Assembly: GCA_930367215.1 (NCBI GenBank)
Contig: OV884060.1
Coordinates: forward strand, 11,798,001 to 11,862,000
Length of the DNA stretch: 64,000 nucleotides
Source of the DNA: Pollenia angustigena
Taxonomy: Eukaryota; Arthropoda; Insecta; Diptera; Polleniidae
Direction of reading: 5' to 3'
Positions 56,600 to 64,000 of the stretch are shown in pieces. The translations under genes and the position numbers were made by a program. Below the pieces are notes generated by a model, which searched no databases, was not told where the DNA came from, and saw only the letters and a program-made list of their open reading frames with translations. How positions within the stretch are numbered: position 1 is the first letter of the stretch; each line of letters starts with the position of its first letter.

Positions 56600-59500
56600 A
56601 CACGCATTTTTACATCATTTACCTAATGGAGACATTAATTTTAAATTATTTACATAAAAAACAAAGTATACGGGTAAATAAAGAATTTTTACACTATTTA
56701 CGTAGCGTAAACAGCGTAAGCTAAAATTAAATTTTCAAATCATTTATCGAAATTAAAACGTTATATTTTCGTAAGACCTTGTTTTAACGTTACTTACATT
56801 GTGTAAACAATCGACAAGTGTTACATATATTACATTTTTTACCCTGTATAACCAATAAAGAAATGTTATATTTCGATCCGAATTAATATTGTTATAGTAT
56901 ATACTTCAAATAAAAACGTACTATTTGGTGTAAATTAGTTCTACGCTTTATTTATATTAGTTAAACATATAATAATAAAATTTATTACTGCACTCTATTC
57001 ATTATTTACAATATATTAATAATGGCTAAGAATATGATTTGTTGCATAAATATTATCTTCACTATATAAAAAATATGTACATAATTTATTATGTAAACAA
57101 TATTTTTGTCATTATTTACATCATATAAGCATTCGCATAGCGTTAATTTTATCTTAATTAATGTATTTAATATCACTTTTCACAATGTTCAATATTAATA
57201 TTGTTTTTATAATATCATTAATATCATGCAAAGATTTGCTTATGTTTGGTAAAAAATATTTTAGTTAAATTACATTAGCTAAACAAATAAAAAAGTTTAG
57301 TTTAATGTTATTTATATGATGAAAACAATTGATGAAAATTAGTTTTATTTAGTTAATAAAATGTTTGCACTGTTAGTATCATGTTAACAATAGTTTTTAC
57401 TTAGATTTATTTTACTTCATGTAAACAATTGCTTGGAGTAAATTTTATAATGTAGTTATTATTGAACCCTAACTTATATCATCTAAACAGTTGCTAAAGG
57501 TTTGTTTTATATTATTTACATGATGTAAACAACTATTCAAAGAAATTTATTTTAGGCAAACATTTTTTTATTTGTTTACATTATGTAAACAATTGATAAA
57601 ACCAATAATTATGAGCTAGTTATTATTTAGTGATGTAAACAATTGTTAAAATTTTGATTCATTATAGTAACATAATGTAAACTTTAAGTAAAACGGTGTA
57701 ATTATTGGTTTAAAGTTATTTACATCAGGTAAACAATTCATAAAATTTAGTTTAATAGAGCTAACATCCTATAAACAATTAACCAGAGGTAGTTGCTTTC
57801 GGTAAATATATGCTTACATTATGTAAATAACTAATAAAGTTTTATATTATATTATTTATACCGTGATAACAATTAATAAAGGTCTGTAATTGTATGAAAT
57901 TGATAATTGTTCTTCATTTAGACCATGTAAGCCATGGATTTGAGTCAGATTTACATTATCTTCATCATAAAAAGAATGAGCAACTTTTATTTTATATAAA
58001 ATTTTACTTATAGTCAATAGACATTAAAGAAATTGTATTTAACAAGGTGCAAAATCAAGGTAAACAATTGTTTCTACTTAAATGGCGGAAGTTTTAAATA
58101 CATTTTAAATTTTACTGACACCTTGACAAAGTGTTTAATCTTCTTTTTGTTTACTAAGTAAATAAAAATTTAAAAAAAAAAAATTAAAATTGATTTATTT
58201 TGTCGGCTTTTTTCAAAAGTTGTAGCTTTTAAAAGAACGGCTTTAATACCGCAAATATTTGTGGCTGCAAAATGTTACACAAACAACAAAAACTATTTGG
58301 TACACAATTGCAACAATACTAGCTGTCTTTTAAAATCTAACAACAACAACAAAAGACTTCTTAAGACCAATAACGAAATTGATTACCAAAACGTGTTTGG
58401 CAAATTTAATGAGTTTAAAAAAACGCACATTTTGCGTAAAAAACCCCATCAAGACACCTTTTTAATCTTTTTTTTTTTTTTAGTATGTATAAACGTAATG
58501 TTGCGTTTTTTTGTTGTCAAACGTTTAGACACTCTAGAGACTTTAATACGCTTAACAAATATTTGAGTTAAAGTATCTAAACAAAAAAATCTTTCAACAA
58601 CTTTTTGCGGATTTTGTTGTCTACAGTTTGCATTTTTTCAATGAATATTTAGAAAAAAATGTAAAAGAAAAAACTATTTTATTTAACAAATATTTCGTTT
58701 AAAACAACAAAAATGTACATTGGTTACACTTGACTAATGACTTTAAATTGTTAGATATTTTTGTTGCTCTCTACTTCTTACAAATACATTTTTTACATCA
58801 TAATAAAACCGTAAAATGAATTTTTCTATTAACTTTTTTTTCTCTAAAATTTTGCTGATTACATTTTTATTTACTACTTTTTTTTTAAGTATTTGAACAA
58901 GTATCAGCTGGTCAAGTTGTAAGATAATCCGAGATTGAAAATGTATTTAATTATTGAAATGAATAAAAAAAATTTTATTTTTAAAAGTGCTTTTAAAGGC
59001 ATAGTTGAATTTTTTACACCCTAAGGCGTTAATTAAATAAATAAATTGTGTGAAGACATTGAAATTACATTGAAACTTATAAATTGATTTGGTAAATATT
59101 ATTTAAGTCATCCTTTAATTGTAGCTTTTAGCTGATATATTTAAATATTTTGTAATAAACACATACTTTATCTAATGTAAACAATGAAATTTTACATTTG
59201 ACTACAAAACAAATTTTTTTCATTAATTTCATATTCATTAGAAATTTTCTTAAATTATTGATTCATTTTAAAATTTTTTAAATATATACATTGTTTACAT
59301 TATGTAAAACATAAATTTTTAAAAATTAATAATTCAAATCAAATAAATATTTTTTAATAAACGTGTTGTGTAAAGTAAAGAAATATAAGTTAACATTGTT
59401 TACATTATGTAAATAATTATCAGTATGTTGTTATACATAGACAGTATTTTTTTTAAAACACGAAAAATTATTATTTTTCAGTATGAATGCAGTTTTAACT

Positions 59501-59830
59501 CATGTAAACAACTGTTGAAAGTAAATTCCATAATCTGTAAATGTAATGTAAAAAAATTTGAATGTAAAAACATTCTTCACTTGCTTTAGATTAGGTTAAC
59601 AATTGCGTTTAAATAAGTTTTGTATTATTTAAAGTGCGTAAAAAATATGTTTTGTTTGTAAATACGTTATTTACCTAATGTAACCGACTTAATATTTCAT
59701 GTAATTTAAACATAACTACTCTGTATATTAGTATATAAATTAAGTTAAGTTTACATTTCGTAAAGTAAAACCATTGGTATTTACAGTGTTATTGGTATTT
59801 TTACATTATTTACATAATGTAAAGTATTTT
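56600..59830. repeat. Left arm of an array of palindromic TTTACATNATGTAAA repeats
   Basis: Many interspersed copies of a motif close to TTATTTACATNATGTAAACAATTG at roughly 50-60-bp spacing: for example 57511-57530, 57571-57590, 57631-57640, 57671, 57713, 57808, 59291-59310, 59396-59415 and 59807-59824. Between them lies AT-rich DNA. The motif is rare from about 58000 to 59150, where a CAA-rich open stretch (58261-58566) occurs. Nothing here looks coding. Confidence 0.75.
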
Positions 59831-59878
59831 TTTGTGTTAATAAATTATATATTTTTTTATATAATTTATTAATATTAA

Positions 59879-60916
59879 CGTGCGATTGAAAAAGGCTCAA
59901 ATCTGTATCCAGCATATCATCACATAACAGCTGCTGTGGACTGTTTGCCATTAAAGGACACTATTGCAATCACATCAATTTCGGCAGAGGTAAAACTACA
60001 ATCTCTACTTGATCACACAGCCGAACGCTTGCTACAATCAATAAAAGGAAATGAGTTAAAGAAATATGGAAACACAAAGTTAATACCTTTTTGTAAATGG
60101 GGATGTGATGGTTCTTCCGGACAAAAACAATGCAAACAAGTAGTATGTGAAAATATTTCGGACTCAGATATGTTCATGGTATCATTTGTACTATTGCGAT
60201 TAAAAAAGATTTTGGAAGATTCAGAGCCTTCGACTAGTACAACGCAAACAAAGGATATTTGGAAAAATGAGACACCATCTTCTACGAAATATTGCAGACC
60301 TATTAAATTTGAATTCAAGAAAGAAACTCATGATGCCATTAACAAAGAAGTTAGTGATATCAAGGCCCAAATTGCAATACTACAGCCATTACAGTTAGAT
60401 TTAGATGGGCATCAAATTAAAGTTAGCTTTCAATTAGTGCTAACAATGATAGATGGAAAAGTAGGCCAGGCTTTGACTAACACGAAGGCTGCATACAGCC
60501 GCATCATATGCCATGCAACATCAAGCCAATTAAACCAAGTCCCGACAAAATCATTAGATAATACTGATGCATATGAATTCGGATTATCACCACTACATGC
60601 AAGAATAGGACTTATGGAACACATACTTAAAATCAGTTATGATTTGGATTTCGGATCTTCAGGATCAGTAAGAAACAACGAATCCAACAAGGAGTTAAGA
60701 AGTTCAAAAAGGAAACATGTTCAAGATGAATATCGCAAATTTGGGTTGATTATAGATCAGCCGAAACAAGAGTCAGGCAATACAAATGATGGCAATACCG
60801 CAAGAAGATTCTTTTCAGATCCAGAAACAACATCTGAAATAACAGGTGTTGATTTTAACCTAATTTTTAGATATAAAATTATGTACATGTTGAAATTTAT
60901 TGTAGCTCTACGGTAG
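59879..60916 (+). pseudogene. RAG1/Transib-like transposase relic, truncated
   Basis: An uninterrupted frame of about 345 residues, no good ATG at its 5' end (it begins 'RAIEKGSNLYPAYHHI'). Numbering from Val59936: 'WGCDGSSGQ' (55-63) holds Asp58, which aligns with the first catalytic Asp of RAG1/Transib (RAG1 'SCDGMGD'); 'KDIWKNETPSSTKYCRPIKF' (106-125) parallels RAG1 'FEEAKPNSELCCKPLC'; then 'CHATSSQL' (parallel of RAG1 'CDATRLEA') and 'FGLSPLHARIGLMEHILKIS' at 215-234, where RAG1 has the second catalytic Asp before Leu-His. This copy has Ser218 there. 'ARRFFSDPETTSEITGVD' follows. The C-terminal third, with the catalytic Glu, is missing: a hAT element cuts the frame after Arg326. Family assignment is by my recall of motif order. 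Confidence 0.7.
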
Positions 60917-62441
60917 GCCTGCCATACGTCCTGGTTTTCCAGGATTCTCCTGGTTTTAGACTACTTGTCCTGGTGTCCTGGTCCACTATTAAATTGTCCT
61001 CTTTTTTTGTACAGGTCAAGACAAACAAATTAGTTTTGTTGCTGGTTTAAATTGCTAACAAAGGTTCAGATTTCTGTTATAACACTGCTAACATAAGGTA
61101 ATTGTATAAAGAACTATAATTAAATTCAACACTTATCTGGTGTAAAGCTGGCAAAATCTTTCAATAATATTAGATGATAGTCAATCCTCTTTCAAATTTT
61201 GTTTCAACTAGTGGCTGTAAAAATTTATTCTGTGTAAACAACTTTTATATGTAATCGAAAACCGATAACAAATTGCTTTCTCTAAGGCAGCCCATACCCG
61301 TTTCCAAGGCCTATCCAATAGGTCTGCTTACTTCTACAACAGTAAAAAAAAAAACAACAGGCATTTTGTATGTGTAAAATTCCCCGCCGTTGTCAAAATC
61401 TTACTACTACATAGGGAAAACAAAAGGAAAAATGTCATTTGTGTGAATGTATGTGTGCAAAAAACCGAAAACGTAAACAAAAGTACACATGTATAAGGAA
61501 AATGTAAACAACTTTTGACGTCGTTGAGGAATAAACCAAGTAAACATCTGGCTTGTTGCGCAGAACTATTGGATATACCTTGCACGTTTCTATTCAATTG
61601 TCAACTGAGTCGGTCGTTGTCCTTATCAAAGCGTGTATGGCTTAAGGCCTAACAAGAATGTGAATAACGTGGCTTAAGCAACTGAGCGAATACATGTAAA
61701 TCATATGTGTAAAACCATGTTGAACTTTGGGGAACTTTTTGTTAAATTTTATGAAACTGTAATTTGCTTAAGCAAAGTGCGAAACTAATCGCACATTCCG
61801 TACGGAATCAAATGTTTTTGTTTTTTTAAATGTATTTGAGAGGCTTTTTCGTTTATTTTTAACAGTAGCTTAAGTTTGTTTATGGACATTCTGGTTGGGC
61901 CTTTAGTCAATTGATTTGTTTGACAGTTGTCGAGTTGGTTGAAGAAGAATCAAAAGAGTTTGATTTTTTTCAAGTTGAGTACTTAGGCTGCTCAATGGAC
62001 AAAGGAAAGAAACTTGTTAAAGACTGAAACACTGCAGATTATTATTCAATGTAAGTTTGATTTTAATATGACATGCTGCCTGTTTTATAACTATATCAAA
62101 GACCGAAATGCTGTTCTAGAAAAATTGCAATCTTCTGAACATTATTTTAGCTTAGAACATTTTAAGCTCAACTTTTTTCTATTTTTCATCGTTTTTATGT
62201 ACATGAAGTACACGTTAATTTTTTTTCTATATATTGTTGGATTTAAAAATAAAAACTGGATGGTTTTTACATATCGCACCCTAAATACTAAAAGGTAACA
62301 ACTCAAAATTCTTAAATTTTCAGGAGAGCCAAAAAACTGTTTATGTAAAAATGGTGCTAAAAAACTTTGCTGTTGGTATAATTTTTTATCCATTTTTTTC
62401 CATGTGTCCTGGTTGATAGGTTCAAACATCTGGCAGCCCTA
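60914..62441. mobile_element. 1.53-kb hAT-like element inserted in the transposase frame
   Basis: Inverted ends TAGGCCTGCCA / TGGCAGCCCTA; flanking octamers CTCTACGG (60906-60913) and TTCTACGG (62442-62449) agree at 7 of 8. Repeated TCCTGG blocks lie near both ends. No transposase. Its first bases TAG form the stop codon of the host frame. Confidence 0.8.
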
Positions 62442-62759
62442 TTCTACGGGCAATACGTATTTAAACATCGCTGCTATTAATTCTATGATTTTTTATGTTT
62501 ATCAAACTTTTTACCAGTTTAAATATTTTATGTATCTTTCAGGCATTTCTACAATATTTACCCTCATTGTTACATATTAAAATATTTCAATTTACATACT
62601 TTTCATTCAATTAGGCAATTCGTAGTTTTCTTACTTACAATTTCAGTCATTAACTTTTGCTTTAGCTAGATTTTTTTACGGCATCCAATAGTACATGATG
62701 TTAAAAATAAATTTTTATGTAAAATTGTTATTTTTACACAATTAAGAATATGTAAATAT

Positions 62760-63280
62760 AAGTCTTATATAAAACACGTGATGTAAACTATTATTGTTTG
62801 CCTTTGAATATATGTTTACACTATTTTTAACCCATAAATAATGGCTTATTTTGCACAACTACCCAGTTTATATTATTTACACCATATAAACATTTACTTT
62901 TAACAAAGTTTTTGATTAAATACTAAACAAAAGAATTTTGCTTAAATAATTTTTTTTTTGTATTATTTACGTAGTGTAAATAATATGTTATTTTGTCTAT
63001 ATACACATTTTACATTGTTGACACTATGTAAACAATTGAGTTTATTTAGTTTTTAAATGATTACATGAAGTTAACATTAATTCTTGCTATACAAATAATT
63101 TTTACGTTATTTACATAATGTAAATAATTATATATTTTATAACAAGGTATGGTTTTATGCATACAAATTATGTAAACAATTGGCTTTGTTAAACTTTTCA
63201 GTAATTGTTAAGCGTAAGAATTTTCTTTTTGCTGTAAATAGTATATTTTTTTTACTTTTTTTACACAATGTCAACTTAAG
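62760..63280. repeat. Right arm of the TTTACATNATGTAAA array
   Basis: Same motif as 56.6-59.8 kb: CACGTGATGTAAAC near 62776, TATTATTTACGTAGTGTAAA at 62961-62980, ACACTATGTAAACAATTG near 63021, TTATTTACATAATGTAAATA near 63108, and TTATGTAAACAATTGGC near 63167. Confidence 0.7.
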
Positions 63281-63801
63281 TTTACATTTAAAATTTCACT
63301 AAATCTGTGTCACAAAATTCATGTTAAATAAACAAAACTTCCTTTCGCTACTCGTAATTAAATTATTTACAAAAAATATTGAACACACTTCAATTTAATA
63401 ACATTGAATTCAATTTAAATACTTCATCCATTACGAATTCTCAAAAAGTCAATGTCTGTATAGCGAGTGTAAAGATTGAAATGAGATAAACTGCAACGAG
63501 TAAAGTGATATCATTGACCCATGACTATTAGACAAGTATTGGATAATTTATGAATATTTAGAAATTATTTATTAAGCTGAGATTTTTTTTTAAAATTTAA
63601 CCAAAGAAAATAAGTGAGTTAATTAACCCATGAAAATCGTCATATATAAAAAAATAATTTAATTTAAAAGAAATTTAACCCTAAATAGAGGAGATTTTAT
63701 ACAACATATGAGTAAAAATGACCTAAGAAGTATTTTCCAGATTACCACTGAAAATTTTTGGTATGATTGTCGAAAATAAATTTGAAGTTTCAACATAAAT
63801 T

Positions 63802-64000
63802 CCCTACAAATAATATTGGACCACCTGATCCATTTTGATAAAATGGACTACTCCATGAACTGGTTCGATGTAATGCAAGCATGGACCATGCCATTTTTAA
63901 AAAGTGTTTGTAGTGAGATGACATGTCTTCGTTTTTTAACGACGTGCTTTCGTTTTTAAACGACTTCAGCTACCACGGAGTTTTAAAACTACTCCTTTGT
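63802..64000. mobile_element. CCCTGCAAATAA-family MITE, copy 3, running off the window
   Basis: Begins CCCTACAAATAATATTGGAC and is inverted relative to 45325-45706 (CCATTTTGATAAAATGGACT, GCAAGCATGGACCATG, AAAACTACTCC). Confidence 0.75.

Noticed and set aside
58261..58566. 101-codon frame rich in Asn/Lys
   Set aside because: No ATG start (GTG), Asn-rich from CAA/AAC repeats, and it lies within the palindrome array; no support for a gene.
56600..63280. CRISPR-like array
   Set aside because: The repeats are palindromic and variable, spacing is irregular, and the DNA is clearly eukaryotic; a transposon or satellite origin fits better.

Overview
The window looks like nuclear DNA of a cyclorrhaphan fly, probably a calyptrate such as a blowfly or house-fly relative. 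The genes have short GT-AG introns and fly-like proteins (a Dpit47 relative is very close to the Drosophila protein). Intergenic DNA is very AT-rich and crowded with small inverted-repeat transposons. No bacterial, organellar or viral genome context is visible. Exon structures were deduced by hand from reading frame, splice consensus and protein resemblance; no transcript evidence was available.

Genes lie mainly in the first 29 kb. They are: the 3' end of a gene that may be a DDX24/Mak5-like RNA helicase (1-296, +); DSCC1/DCC1, the cohesion-loading RFC subunit (515-1870, -, three exons); a large unidentified protein with a probable PH/PTB-like N-terminus and many Tyr motifs, likely a signalling adaptor (5316-10181, +, three exons); the Hsp90 co-chaperone Dpit47/TTC4 (12448-14093, -, four exons); and the peroxisomal ether-lipid enzyme AGPS (21310-28785, +, five exons). 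These are unrelated housekeeping or signalling genes on alternating strands, with no sign of a shared pathway.

Introns and intergenic DNA are layered with mobile elements, many with target-site duplications (TSDs) I could read directly. There are many PIF/Harbinger-style MITEs with TTA or TAA TSDs; a P-element-like transposon with a perfect 8-bp TSD (19638-20728); three hAT-like elements with 8-bp TSDs; a full-length degenerate Tc1 element; an internally deleted Ty3/gypsy element nested in a MITE inside an AGPS intron; a LINE reverse-transcriptase fragment; and a 676-bp near-perfect hairpin (29507-30182) nested in a larger foldback.

From about 29 kb to 59 kb I recognise no host gene. The most unusual locus is 56.6-63.3 kb. 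There a RAG1/Transib-like transposase relic (59879-60916) sits inside arrays of a short palindromic repeat centred on TTTACATNATGTAAA, and its reading frame is cut by a hAT insertion whose first three bases supply the stop codon.
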